DNA of 64,000 nt from Akkermansiaceae bacterium (GTDB taxonomy: Bacteria; Verrucomicrobiota; Verrucomicrobiia; Verrucomicrobiales; Akkermansiaceae). The notes under the pieces are model-generated. The model saw only the letters and a list, made by a program, of their open reading frames with translations. It had not been told where the DNA came from and searched no databases. Position numbers and translations under genes: made by a program. Numbering within the stretch: position 1 is the first letter of the stretch; each line of letters starts with the position of its first letter. The DNA is taken from NCBI GenBank assembly GCA_018402445.1, contig JAGYIT010000010.1, positions 23,537 through 87,536 on the forward strand, written 5' to 3'. Shown piece after piece: positions 8,878 to 17,190 of the stretch.

Positions 8878-10077
8878 TCACGGAATCTCCCACTTGTAGG
8901 GAGCACGGGAAATCAGTTCGCAGCCGCCCGGGACGACATGCACCACATCCTCGATGCGGCAGCCACCCAGCCCCGGGTAATAGAGGCCGGGTTCGACGGT
9001 CAACACCATCCCTTCGCGGATCTTGAACGGAGCCTTTGAGCGCATGATGGGTTGCTCGTGGATTTCCAGTCCCACGCCGTGGCCAAGCGCATGGAAAAAG
9101 CCTTTGGGTTCCTTGCAGTCCCGCGCCGTCTCGTAGCCCTCCTTGTCGAAGAACGCCTGCACGGCATCGTGAACCTTGCCGCCGCTGATCCCCGGTTTGA
9201 TCATGTCGATCGCCAGCTTGTGCGCCTGTTTCACCGTGCGCACCAGGCGCCGCTGGGCGTCACTGGCACGGCCTTTCAGGTATGTCCGGGTCATGTCGCC
9301 CCAATAGCCGTCCTCGATGCGCCGTGGGAAAATATCCACCACGATCAACTCGCCCGCACGCAACGGGCCGTGGCCGACACAGTGGTTGTCCACGGCCTGG
9401 TCACCGGGTGCGGCGATGGTGTGCAGGGCCACCGCACCGGCATCGAGCACCGCATGGCCGATGAGCGCGCGCAGGCGCTCGGCGGTCAGGACGGTGCCGC
9501 CGTGGAAAAGCTTGCCGCCGCGGATCTCCGATTCGGCCAGCGTTTTCGCCACGATGCGGAAGCCCGCCTCGCTGGCCTTGTTGCCCTTGCGCAGCGCCTC
9601 CACTTCGGCGGCGGTCTTGATCTGCCGCTCGGGGAAAAGCCCGCCGTCCGCCGCGATTTCCAAAATCATGCCCGCGTCCCTGAGCTTGCGGGCGAGGCCG
9701 ACAGGAAACCGCGACCCCACCCGAAATGTCGGTATGCCGTGGATTTCCGCCAAATGGAGCGCCATCTGATGGATTTCCGGCCGCTTGCCTTTTGGCAAAC
9801 TGAAGCGCTTCGCCGCGCCTTCCCGGACATCCTCGAGCAGCAGGACTTCGTCGAACACGGACTCCTTGACCATGCGGCCGTATTCCCCGGCGCTGATCAC
9901 GGCCACACGCCTGCCGCCCACTGTGAAGGCGAGATACGGATCGAAGGCCTGGAACCGGCTGAAATACAGCATGTCCGGATCGCTGGCCTCGGCATGGAAC
10001 AGAATGGATGGCGCGCGCAGTGCTTGAGGCTTGCGTGTCGCCGGGCCGGAGCGGGCTTCTTGCTTGAAGTGGTTCAT
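8878..10077 (-). CDS. M24 family metallopeptidase, Xaa-Pro aminopeptidase-like
   Basis: 399 residues, start chosen at 10077 (MNHFKQEARSGPATRKPQ); the frame is open further upstream but with low-complexity shadow sequence. The C-terminal pita-bread domain carries all five metal ligands: Asp in VVDIFPRR, Asp in WGDMTRTY, His in HALGHGVGLEIHE, Glu in TVEPGLYY and Glu in CRIEDVV. The N-terminal creatinase-like domain precedes it. Predicted to remove residues ahead of proline from peptides in the cytoplasm. It stands alone between non-coding stretches. Confidence 0.88.
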   Translation of the reverse strand: MNHFKQEARSGPATRKPQALRAPSILFHAEASDPDMLYFSRFQAFDPYLAFTVGGRRVAVISAGEYGRMVKESVFDEVLLLEDVREGAAKRFSLPKGKRPEIHQMALHLAEIHGIPTFRVGSRFPVGLARKLRDAGMILEIAADGGLFPERQIKTAAEVEALRKGNKASEAGFRIVAKTLAESEIRGGKLFHGGTVLTAERLRALIGHAVLDAGAVALHTIAAPGDQAVDNHCVGHGPLRAGELIVVDIFPRRIEDGYWGDMTRTYLKGRASDAQRRLVRTVKQAHKLAIDMIKPGISGGKVHDAVQAFFDKEGYETARDCKEPKGFFHALGHGVGLEIHEQPIMRSKAPFKIREGMVLTVEPGLYYPGLGGCRIEDVVHVVPGGCELISRAPYKWEIP

Positions 10078-10407
10078 GATGTTCGCGTCCTTTTTGTTAT
10101 CCGGCGGGCATCGGAAAAATCGCGGACGCAGAACCCTTAGCTTGCCGCCCGGGATTCGGGAAGCCGGAAAGACGCCCGGAAGGTGATACCCCATATCAAA
10201 TTTCCAAGTTCATTTCCCCATCACTCCTTCGAAGCTCCAAGATCCTTGTGTCTTTCGATGATTTCGAGAGCGCGTTTGGCTTCCGCGGACTTGAGGTTGC
10301 TGATCGGGCGGGGTCCCCTCCCAGCGTCCTTTGCCGGCGTAGTTCTCGGCTTCCCTCTCGGAATCCGAATTCCTCGTCTCCTTTGCCCATCGCCTCGGAA
10401 AGACGGC
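10078..10407. other. Non-coding gap, no convincing gene
   Basis: About 330 bp. A minus-strand frame near 10221-10320 reads ISNLKSAEAKRALEIIERH then KDLGASKE, which looks protein-like and could be the tail of a degraded small gene, but it has no recognisable start or family. Otherwise nothing seen. Confidence 0.35.
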
Positions 10408-10578
10408 GTGAACGTCACCTTTCAGAGGCTCGCCAACCGCGAGGTCAACGAGATCTGCGAATATTACGACGGCAAATTGCGGGGACTTCGTGATCGCGAA
10501 GACGCTGCGGATATTGAGCGGGAAGCATTCACGCCGGGATACAGGCCTTGGAGCAGGGCGGAAGTAATGACCGCCTAG
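10408..10578 (+). pseudogene. ParE/RelE-like toxin remnant
   Basis: The frame reads VNVTFQRLANREVNEICEYY then DGKLRGLRDRED. This matches the first helix-strand of ParE-type toxins (pattern F..LA..E...I..YYD....GLGD). After about residue 27 the similarity stops and the frame runs to a TAG at 10576. No antitoxin is visible upstream. Taken as a decayed toxin fragment; short similarity, so only moderately likely. Confidence 0.38.
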
Positions 10579-10593
10579 CGGTCGACACCCTAA

Positions 10594-11568
10594 TCACGCA
10601 GCCGTGATCACCTTGAATCCACCCGTTTCCGCAAGAAGGCGGGGGCGTAGCCCCAAAGAGACCAGGTGCGCCTCGTAGGGGAGCTGGCGGTTGGCGACGA
10701 GGTGGAGGCTGCCGCCGCGTTTCAGCGAGCGGGCGGCGGTGGTGAGGAAAGCATGGCCGAGGCCGATGTCACGCGCTTGGCCAGTGTGGAAGGGCGGGTT
10801 GGTGAGGATGTGGTCGTATTTCCCCGGTAGGCCGGTGGTGACGTCGTGCCAGTGGAATTCCGCCGGGCCGGTGACGTTTTTGCGGGCGCAGGCGAGGGCG
10901 CGGGAATCTGCCTCGAAGAGATCGATGCGGGAAATGTTCGGGCATTTCGCCAAGGCGGCATGGCTGAGGAAACCCCAGCCGGCGCCCAGATCCGCGACCT
11001 CACCGCGCAGGGAGGCGGGGAGGTGTTCCGCGAGGAGGGCGGAGCCGGGATCGGTGTGATCCGCGCTGAACACGCCGGGAACTACGGTGAATGTAGTATC
11101 CGGGATGAGGCGGGGTTCGGAAAGCCTGCGCCACGCGGTGAGGGCGGCGTCATCCCATGGTTGCGTGTTCTCGACCGCAAAAGCGCGGCACTTGTTTTTG
11201 GAAACGGACAAGAGGAGAGGGGAGGCCTTGGCTAGCTCTTTCTCGAAACGGGCGGCCCCCGCCGTGTTCGCGAGCGCGGCGATGAGCATGCCCCCCGGCG
11301 CGAGGAAATCATGGGCGCGGGCGAATCCGGCGAGGGTCTCTTCCTTGGATTTCCCGGGGAGAAAAAGCACGGTGGCGAATTTCCCCTGTGGTCCATCGGT
11401 CAGCGCCATCCCGGCGGCCGCGCAAAGATCGGCCAGCGGTTTCAGAGGCTGCCAGGCGGTGGCGCGGAGGAGGTCCGGATGCGGCTCCGCGCCGAGGAAC
11501 AGAGCGCGCGCGGCGGGATCGCCATGTTCCCGGTAGGCGAGGGCGAGGGTTGCGAGGGCGGGGTTCAT
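10594..11568 (-). CDS. rsmC: RsmC-like 16S rRNA (guanine-N2)-methyltransferase
   Basis: 324 residues with the two-domain layout of RsmC/RlmG: a degenerate N-terminal methyltransferase-like domain and a C-terminal SAM domain. The SAM site is VADLGAGWGFLSHA, the acidic ribose contact is RIDLFEADSRALA, and the catalytic motif is LTNPPFHTG, the NPPF typical of N2-guanine or N6-adenine exocyclic methylation. RsmC methylates G1207 of 16S rRNA; RlmG (23S) is the main alternative. The gene is isolated, starting at 11568 with a good ATG. Confidence 0.82.
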   Translation of the reverse strand: MNPALATLALAYREHGDPAARALFLGAEPHPDLLRATAWQPLKPLADLCAAAGMALTDGPQGKFATVLFLPGKSKEETLAGFARAHDFLAPGGMLIAALANTAGAARFEKELAKASPLLLSVSKNKCRAFAVENTQPWDDAALTAWRRLSEPRLIPDTTFTVVPGVFSADHTDPGSALLAEHLPASLRGEVADLGAGWGFLSHAALAKCPNISRIDLFEADSRALACARKNVTGPAEFHWHDVTTGLPGKYDHILTNPPFHTGQARDIGLGHAFLTTAARSLKRGGSLHLVANRQLPYEAHLVSLGLRPRLLAETGGFKVITAA

Positions 11569-11772
11569 GGCTTGTGGCTGCGGAGAGCATCTCCGGTCGC
11601 ATCGGAGGCGGCGAGCGGGAACTGCTCCTTCAGAGCAAAGGCTTCATAGCGCCCGGGGCGGGCATGCTCCGTAGGGCAGGGGAGGTTTCCACGGGCATCC
11701 GAAACCCGAAAGCAGCCCTCTTCCTCAAAATTGAAGTTTGAGGTTTAAGGTTTATGGTTTCACCCTCCCCGC

Positions 11773-13098
11773 GTGAGCAACTGCAACAAATTGGGAATCG
11801 GCCTCGCGGGCTTCGGCACCGTCGGCTCCGGCGTATGGAACACCCTTGAGAAAAACGGCGAGCTGATCTCCGACCGCACCGCCAAGGGCGTTTCCCTCGG
11901 AATCACGAAAATCCTCGTCCGCGACCTCGCCAAAACCCGCGCCACCACCTCCGCCGTCCCCCCGGAAATCCTCACCACCGACTGGCGCGCCCTCGTCAAC
12001 GATCCCGCCGTCGATATCGTCGTCGAGCTGATCGGCGGCACCACCGACGCCTTCGAAATTGTCGTCGCGGCGCTACTTGCGAAAAAACCCGTCGTCACCG
12101 GCAACAAGGCTCTGCTCGCCGAGCGTGGTATCGAGCTGTTCGCGATTTCCCGGAAAATGGAGACCCCGATCTTCTTCGAGGCTGCCATCGCGGGCGGCAT
12201 CCCCATCGTCAAGACCGTCCAAGACTCCTTCATCGGCAACCACATCCACTCCTTCACCGGCATCATCAACGGCACCTCAAACTACATCCTCGAGCAGATG
12301 ACCCTGCGCGGTATCGACTACGCCACCGCCCTCCAGGAAGCCCAGGAACTCGGCTACGCGGAGGCCGATCCCGCCCTCGACGTCAACGGCTGGGACGCCG
12401 CCCACAAGGCCATCCTCCTCGCCACCCTCGCCTATGGTTTTCCCATCGATCCGGCCAAAGTCCACGTCTCTGGCATCGAGCAAGTCCGTCCCACGGACAT
12501 CCAGTTCGCGAAATCCCTCGGCTATGTGATCAAGCTGCTCGCCATCGTCCGCGAGCGCGACGGCGGCGCGGTCGAGCTCCGCGTCCAGCCGTCCTTCATT
12601 TCCCAGAAACACATCCTCGCCTCCGTCCACGGCGTCTTCAACGCCGTCTCGGTCAACGCCGACGCCGCCGGCGAATCCCTTTTCTACGGCCGCGGCGCAG
12701 GCCAAGGCCCCACGTCCTCCTCTGTCGTCGCCGATCTCGTCGAGGCCGCCCGCGACCTCGCCCACACTGCTCGCCACCGCGGTTTCCTGCCCTACCGGGA
12801 AACCGGAACCCTCGTCCCCATCGAGGAAACCACCACCGCCTACTATGTCCGCTTCGATGTCACCGACCGCCCCGGCGTCGTCGCGGAAATCGCCACCGTC
12901 CTCGCCAATCACCGCATCGGCATCTCCGGCACCCACTCCCCCATCGACGCCTCCAACCCCGACGCCGAATTCGTCGATATGGTCTTCCTCCTCCACTCCT
13001 GCCCCTTCGGAAAACTCACCGCCGCCCTCGCCGAAATCGAAGCCCTCGATTGCATCAACTCCCAACCCGTCGTCTTCCGTATCGAGAATTTAGGTTAG
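11773..13098 (+). CDS. hom: Homoserine dehydrogenase
   Basis: 441 residues from a GTG start at 11773. Reduces aspartate semialdehyde to homoserine, the branch toward threonine and methionine. The N-terminal NAD(P) site is GIGLAGFGTVGSGVW; the catalytic domain has GNKALLAERG, GGIPIVKT and IINGTSNYILEQMT; a C-terminal ACT domain (RPGVVAEIATVLANHRIGIS) is the expected site of threonine feedback. The leader at 11731-11757 is a run of TTTGAGG/TTTAAGG words resembling the leaders of ilvH and the OmpA gene. Monofunctional: no aspartokinase is fused. Confidence 0.95.
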   Translation: MSNCNKLGIGLAGFGTVGSGVWNTLEKNGELISDRTAKGVSLGITKILVRDLAKTRATTSAVPPEILTTDWRALVNDPAVDIVVELIGGTTDAFEIVVAALLAKKPVVTGNKALLAERGIELFAISRKMETPIFFEAAIAGGIPIVKTVQDSFIGNHIHSFTGIINGTSNYILEQMTLRGIDYATALQEAQELGYAEADPALDVNGWDAAHKAILLATLAYGFPIDPAKVHVSGIEQVRPTDIQFAKSLGYVIKLLAIVRERDGGAVELRVQPSFISQKHILASVHGVFNAVSVNADAAGESLFYGRGAGQGPTSSSVVADLVEAARDLAHTARHRGFLPYRETGTLVPIEETTTAYYVRFDVTDRPGVVAEIATVLANHRIGISGTHSPIDASNPDAEFVDMVFLLHSCPFGKLTAALAEIEALDCINSQPVVFRIENLG

Positions 13099-13102
13099 CC
13101 AA

Positions 13103-13380
13103 TTTTTCACCGCAGAGACGCAGAGGCCGCAAAGGATCGCAGAGCAAAGAGTTCAAACCACAGAGACTCAAATGTTGAGAAAGCCAGTTCAGAATCAATT
13201 TGCAACATCTAATCAAAACCTCTGTGTCCGCCGTGCTCTCCGTGGTTAAAAATTCCAAAACCCAAGTCTTCCTCAGCGTCCCTCAGCGGCCTCTGCGCCT
13301 CCGCGGTGAAACTCTTACCACAGAAAGCCCTGAATGAGCATCTTTGACACCCGCACCGATCCCCGCTAGACTCCCAAGCC
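13103..13380. repeat. Cluster of dispersed CACCGCAGAGACGCAGAGG-type repeats
   Basis: The gap holds one repeat at 13103-13149 (ACCGCAGAGACGCAGAGG, then CGCAAAGGATCGCAGAGC) and an opposite-facing one at 13268-13314 (CTCAGCGGCCTCTGCG, CGCGGTGAAACTC), with an 'accgtggttaa' type block at 13219-13258 between them. The same word family recurs at 15434-15478, at 16185-16214 and inside both 258-bp inverted repeats. No gene is seen. Confidence 0.7.
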
Positions 13381-13605
13381 ATGGAAGCGTCTCTCTCACC
13401 GGAAATGAACGGCTGCGTCACGCAGATCACATCCCACCTCCTAAAGCTTGAGCGCGATCAACAGATCATCGTCCTCAGCCAAGTGAATGATCGCCTCGAA
13501 GACCTGCAGGCGCTTGAAATCTGGGAGCGCATCAAAACAGGAGAGGAGCAAACCGTCGATCACGACAAGATGATGGCCACCTTGCGGGAGCGGTATGACC
13601 TTTAA
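13381..13605 (+). CDS. Antitoxin partner of a ParE-like toxin
   Basis: 74 residues, acidic and helical (LLKLERDQQIIVLSQVNDRL, EIWERIKTGEEQTVDHDKMM). It overlaps the downstream toxin start by 11 bases, the usual arrangement of ParD/ParE or addiction-module pairs. The sequence resembles short addiction-module antitoxins with a C-terminal toxin-binding helix rather than a classic RHH ParD; no DNA-binding domain is obvious. It should neutralise the toxin and repress the pair. Confidence 0.65.
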   Translation: MEASLSPEMNGCVTQITSHLLKLERDQQIIVLSQVNDRLEDLQALEIWERIKTGEEQTVDHDKMMATLRERYDL

Positions 13606-13873
13606 GCCTTCGGCCACCTATCAGAGGAATCTTCGGAACATCCTGGATTACTACACCTCCGTAGATCCCAAATTGGGCAAGAGCATACTCGACCACCTTG
13701 ACCGGATGAAAACCCACCTAACCGGCTTTCCGGAAGCTTGCCCGCTTACCTCAGCTCCACCTGTACGCAAGTTCCTGCTCCCGAAGTTCCCCATCCGAAT
13801 TCGTTATGTGTTCGAAAAAGACACCATCTTTCTGATCTCCGCCGAGCATACAAAACAAGACAAACCCCTCTAA
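13595..13873 (+). CDS. ParE/RelE-family toxin
   Basis: 92 residues. The layout is that of ParE/RelE superfamily toxins: SATYQRNLRNILDYYTSVD, then a long helix (KLGKSILDHLDRMKTHL), then beta strands RKFLLPKFPIRIRYVFEKD and TIFLISAEHTKQ. ParE proteins poison gyrase and RelE proteins cleave mRNA; which applies cannot be told, although the RYVFE...I.I....H pattern is closer to ParE. It overlaps the upstream antitoxin by 11 bases, giving a complete type II module. Confidence 0.72.
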   Translation: MTFKPSATYQRNLRNILDYYTSVDPKLGKSILDHLDRMKTHLTGFPEACPLTSAPPVRKFLLPKFPIRIRYVFEKDTIFLISAEHTKQDKPL

Positions 13874-13938
13874 CTTTCCCCTTTCATCATTTGCGAAAAT
13901 TCGCGTCCATTCGCGGTTAAATTCTTCCCTCTTCACCC

Positions 13939-15390
13939 ATGTCATTACTCGTAACCATCGGCCTCGAAGTCCATGCCCAGGTCAACACCGACACCAAGAT
14001 GTTCTGTGCCTGCCGCACCTCCTTCGGCGACGACCCGAACACGAACACCTGCCCCGTCTGCCTCGGCTACCCCGGCGCGCTGCCCGTCCTCAACCAGCGC
14101 GCCATCGAGAAAACCCTCCTCACCGGCCTCGCCCTCGGCTGCGGCTCGCCGGAGTTTTCGCGCTGGGATCGGAAGAACTATTTCTATCCGGACATGCCGA
14201 AAAATTACCAAACCACCCAAATGGATTTTCCCCTCTGCCTCGGCGGCGGCGTCCCGCTCTTCGACGATTGCTATCCCACCGACGCGCGGAAAAACATCAA
14301 GACCCCGAACAAGGTCGTCCGCCTCAACCGCATCCACCTTGAGGAGGATGTCGCGAAATCCACCCACCTCGCCAGCACCTCGCTCATCGATTTCAACCGC
14401 GCCGGCACCCCGCTCATGGAGATCGTCACCGAGCCGGATCTCGAATCCGCCGAGGAGGCCGTCGCCTACCTCCGCTCGCTCCAGCTCATCCTCCTCGAAT
14501 GCGCTTCCTCTGACGCCGACATGGAAAAGGGCAACCTCCGCTGCGACGTGAACATCTCCCTCCGCGAGAAGGAATCCGACCCTCTCGGCGCGAAGGTGGA
14601 GCTGAAAAACCTCAACTCCTTCTCCGCCATCCGCCGCGCCATCCATTTCGAGATCGCTCGCCAGAGCGAGGAACTCGGCATGGGCATCCCCCAGATCCAA
14701 TCCACCCGTCGCTGGAACGACGACCTCGGCGAAACCCAGCTCATGCGCACCAAGGAGGACGCCCACGATTACCGCTACTTCCCCTGCCCGGATCTCCTCC
14801 CCATCGCCACCGCGCCGCTGTTGGAAACGGTTAGATCCCTCGTGCCCGAGCCGCGTTTGGAAAAAATCCGCCGCTACGAAAACGACTTCGGCCTCACCGC
14901 CTACGACGCCGCCGTCCTCACCGCCGACCGCCATCTTGCGGAGTATTTCGAGGCCGCCAACCACCCCTCCATCCCCGCCAAGAAAACCGCGAATTTCCTC
15001 ATCAACAACCTCCTCGGCACCCTCAACGAGCAATCCCTCGCCATCGCCGATTGCCCCGTCACCCCGGAGAAGCTTCGCGATCTTCTCACCCTCGTCGAAA
15101 ACGGCACCCTCGCCCCGAACCAAGCCAAGGAAGTATTCGCCGTCCTCTTCACCAGCCCGCAGCGCGACGTGAAATCGATCGCCGACGACCTCGGCTTCAA
15201 ACCCACCTCCACCGGCGACCTCGAAGCCCTCATCGCTACCGCCATCGCCGCCAACCCGAACGAGGTCGAGGCCATCAAAGCCGGCAACGAAAAACTCCTC
15301 AACTTCCTCACCGGCCAGGTCATGAAAGCCGCCCCCACCAAGCCCAACCCCAAGCAGGTCACCGACCTCCTGCGGGCGAAGCTCTTGTAA
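13939..15390 (+). CDS. gatB: Aspartyl/glutamyl-tRNA amidotransferase subunit B
   Basis: 483 residues, normal length. Part of GatCAB, which converts Glu-tRNA(Gln), and often Asp-tRNA(Asn), to the amide. The cradle domain begins VTIGLEVHAQVNTDTKMFC and contains NTCPVCLGYPG, IHLEEDVAKS, DFNRAGTPLMEIVTEP and KVELKNLNSFSAIRRA; the C-terminal helical and YqeY-like domains (ANFLINNLLGTLNE, GNEKLLNFLTGQVMK) bind tRNA. gatA and gatC are not adjacent. Spacing from the upstream toxin is 65 bases. Confidence 0.96.
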   Translation: MSLLVTIGLEVHAQVNTDTKMFCACRTSFGDDPNTNTCPVCLGYPGALPVLNQRAIEKTLLTGLALGCGSPEFSRWDRKNYFYPDMPKNYQTTQMDFPLCLGGGVPLFDDCYPTDARKNIKTPNKVVRLNRIHLEEDVAKSTHLASTSLIDFNRAGTPLMEIVTEPDLESAEEAVAYLRSLQLILLECASSDADMEKGNLRCDVNISLREKESDPLGAKVELKNLNSFSAIRRAIHFEIARQSEELGMGIPQIQSTRRWNDDLGETQLMRTKEDAHDYRYFPCPDLLPIATAPLLETVRSLVPEPRLEKIRRYENDFGLTAYDAAVLTADRHLAEYFEAANHPSIPAKKTANFLINNLLGTLNEQSLAIADCPVTPEKLRDLLTLVENGTLAPNQAKEVFAVLFTSPQRDVKSIADDLGFKPTSTGDLEALIATAIAANPNEVEAIKAGNEKLLNFLTGQVMKAAPTKPNPKQVTDLLRAKLL

Positions 15391-15395
15391 GTGGG

Positions 15396-15425
15396 AAAGT
15401 GGGGGCGATCTTCGGTCGCCCTCCC
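15396..15425. repeat. Post-gene hairpin repeat AAAGTGGGGGCGATC
   Basis: Starts a few bases after the gatB stop; GGGGGCGA-tcttcgg-TCGCCC can form a hairpin. A close copy follows the VapC stop at 16899-16929, with GGGGGC...GCCCCC. It lacks a T-run, so a rho-independent terminator role is not clear. Confidence 0.55.
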
Positions 15426-15433
15426 TTTCCGAA

Positions 15434-15478
15434 AATTTTCACCGCAAAGACGCAATGACCGCAAAGGGTCGCAGAGCT
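15434..15478. repeat. Dispersed CACCGCAAAGACGCAATGAC repeat
   Basis: Another member of the CACCGCAGAGACGCAGAGG family, lying 24 bases before the pseudopilin-like gene. Slightly diverged (GCAATGACC in place of GCAGAGGCC). Confidence 0.6.
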
Positions 15479-15501
15479 AGTCTTCCATAAATCCAAACCT
15501 C

Positions 15502-16176
15502 ATGGATGCAGAACCCGAGAAATCAAAATCCCTGGAATACGGATTGGGAATTTTCATCCTGTTAGGCTCCATCGCTGCGATTTTCATCTGGATGGAAGCG
15601 AAGAACCGGCAGCGTGCCGCCGGGCGTGATTATGTGAGCGCCGCGAAGAACGCCCGCCAGATCGGACTAACCCTCTTTGAGTTCGAGAACGAATACGGCT
15701 CCTTCCCCAGCGATGCCACCGCCGCCGACATCACAAAGCATCATCCGGCGCACGGTTACAACCTGTCCGGCACGTCTTCGAACGCCCTTTTCCGTCAGTT
15801 GTTCGCTGCCGAAATCACACGATCAGAACAGATGTTCTTCGCAAAAATCCCCGGCACGATCAGACCCGATGGCAGGATCGCCCCACCCGGGGAAGCCTTG
15901 AAGAAAGGCGAGTGCGGTTTCTCCTACATCTCCGGCATGGCCACTGCCGACGATCCAGCCACCCCCATAGTCCTCACGCCCCTCATCCCCGGCACCACCA
16001 AGTTCGACCCCAAGCCCTTCGACGGCAAAGCCATCATCCTCCACATCGACTGTTCCGTCCGCACCTACGACATCCACAAGGACGGCCATATCTACGACAA
16101 AGGCATCGACCTCCTCTCCCCGAAACACCCCGTCTGGAAAGGCAAAGCCCCCGACATCCGCTACCCGGAGCTTTAA
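15502..16176 (+). CDS. Membrane-anchored pseudopilin-like protein
   Basis: 224 residues. An N-terminal transmembrane helix (LEYGLGIFILLGSIAAIFIW) is followed by AGRDYVSAAKNARQIGLTLF then EFENEYGSFPSD, the long-helix pattern of type II secretion pseudopilin-like proteins common in Verrucomicrobia. The C-terminal half (ALFRQLFAAEITRSEQMFF, SYISGMATADDPATPIVL) matches that group too. There is no clear prepilin peptidase site (G/F-T-L-x-E), so processing is doubtful. Function unknown; surface or periplasm inferred. Confidence 0.68.
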   Translation: MDAEPEKSKSLEYGLGIFILLGSIAAIFIWMEAKNRQRAAGRDYVSAAKNARQIGLTLFEFENEYGSFPSDATAADITKHHPAHGYNLSGTSSNALFRQLFAAEITRSEQMFFAKIPGTIRPDGRIAPPGEALKKGECGFSYISGMATADDPATPIVLTPLIPGTTKFDPKPFDGKAIILHIDCSVRTYDIHKDGHIYDKGIDLLSPKHPVWKGKAPDIRYPEL

Positions 16177-16260
16177 CCCCTTCTTCCTTTGCCTCTTCGC
16201 GCCTTAGCGGTTCAGCCTCTCCCCCATTGACTTTCCGACCCCCGCACATAATATGTGCAC

Positions 16261-16482
16261 ATGCCCAACATTACCCTCTCCATCCCTGAGGATCTGCTGA
16301 AAAACGGCCGCCGCTATGCCCAAACCCGCGGCACCAGCCTCAACGCCCTCGTCCGCGAACTCCTTTCCGAGAAGGTCTCGAAACCCGCCGATTCTGTGGA
16401 TTCCATGCTCACCCGCCTCCGCGATTCCACCGGAGATTCCAAGGGCATCCGCATCAGTCGCGAGGAACTTCACCGCCACTGA
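16261..16482 (+). CDS. VapB-type antitoxin
   Basis: 73 residues from MPNITLSIPEDLLKNGRRYA. The ITLSIPEDLL..GRRYA...G.SLNALVRELL pattern is a ribbon-helix-helix DNA-binding domain of the type seen in small antitoxins next to PIN toxins. The tail (ISREELHRH) is the toxin-binding part. Three bases separate it from the VapC gene. It should repress the operon together with the toxin. Confidence 0.8.
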   Translation: MPNITLSIPEDLLKNGRRYAQTRGTSLNALVRELLSEKVSKPADSVDSMLTRLRDSTGDSKGIRISREELHRH

Positions 16483-16485
16483 CCT

Positions 16486-16899
16486 ATGCCAGCCCGGACA
16501 TTCATCGACACCAACATCCTCCTCTACGCCATCGACCGCGCCGATCCCGCGAAACAGGAAACCGCCATCCACCTTATCGAGACCCATGCCAAAAGCCGCA
16601 CCGGCATCATCTCCACCCAGGTTCTCCAGGAATTCCACTCCGCCGCCACCCGCAAGCTCGGCGTCGATCCCACCGTCTCCCGCCAGCACCTCCGCGACTT
16701 CCGCGTCTTCGACATCGTCCAAATCACCCCCGACCTCATCGAGACCGGCATCGACACCAGCCTCCTCCACCAGACCTCCTTCTGGGACGGCCTCATCCTC
16801 GCCGCCGCAGCCGCCGCCAACGCCACTGAACTCCTCACCGAAGACCTCAACCACAACCAGACCATCCAGGGCGTCACGATCCGCAACCCGTTCCTCTGA
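16486..16899 (+). CDS. vapC: PIN-domain toxin, VapC family
   Basis: 137 residues. Predicted Mg-dependent ribonuclease. PIN acidic residues: Asp in FIDTNILLYAID, Glu in QVLQEFHSAATRK, and Asp residues in SFWDGLILAAA and LLTEDLNHNQ. Complete in length and active-site pattern. Paired with the RHH antitoxin just upstream. A short hairpin repeat begins at its stop codon. Confidence 0.85.
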   Translation: MPARTFIDTNILLYAIDRADPAKQETAIHLIETHAKSRTGIISTQVLQEFHSAATRKLGVDPTVSRQHLRDFRVFDIVQITPDLIETGIDTSLLHQTSFWDGLILAAAAAANATELLTEDLNHNQTIQGVTIRNPFL

Positions 16900-16929
16900 A
16901 AGTGGGGGCTATATTTGGTCGCCCCCATT
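16899..16929. repeat. Post-gene hairpin repeat, second copy
   Basis: AAAGTGGGGGC-tatatttggtc-GCCCCC beginning at the VapC stop, the same family as 15396-15425. It abuts the 258-bp inverted repeat at 16933. Confidence 0.55.
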
Positions 16930-16932
16930 TAA

Positions 16933-17190
16933 CCTAAATACCGCAGTTGGGTATCAATTTTTCACCGCAGAGTCGCAGAGGTCGCAAAGGAACGCAGAGC
17001 CTTGCATGTGGGAAGATAGAAAATTTGGAAAAACGATGGAACTGCATGGTTCACCCAATGGGTGAAATGGAATTGCCGTGAAAAATGCCCTGCACTATCC
17101 CGAAACACAAACTCTTCTCAGCGTTCCCTCTGCGACCTCTGCGCCTTTGCGGTGAAAATCTTCGTTTGAACTGCGGATTTTAGGTTCATG
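16933..17190 (+). repeat. 258-bp MITE-like element, left copy
   Basis: Begins CCTAAATACCGCAGTT and ends AACTGCGGATTTTAGG (plus TTCATG), imperfect inverted ends of about 16 bp. Inside are inverted CACCGCAGAG... / ...CTCTGCG...GGTGAAAAT blocks and the short palindrome TTCACCCAATGGGTGAA. No coding frame of its own. A nearly identical copy (one difference noticed, CACAAACTC versus CATAAACTC) lies in inverted orientation at 22036-22293. Confidence 0.85.

Noticed and set aside
16933..17065. Protein-coding role for the 258-bp repeat (frame ending MELHGSPNG in both copies)
   Set aside because: The same frame appears because the DNA is duplicated; it contains tandem repeat words and has no independent start in either copy.
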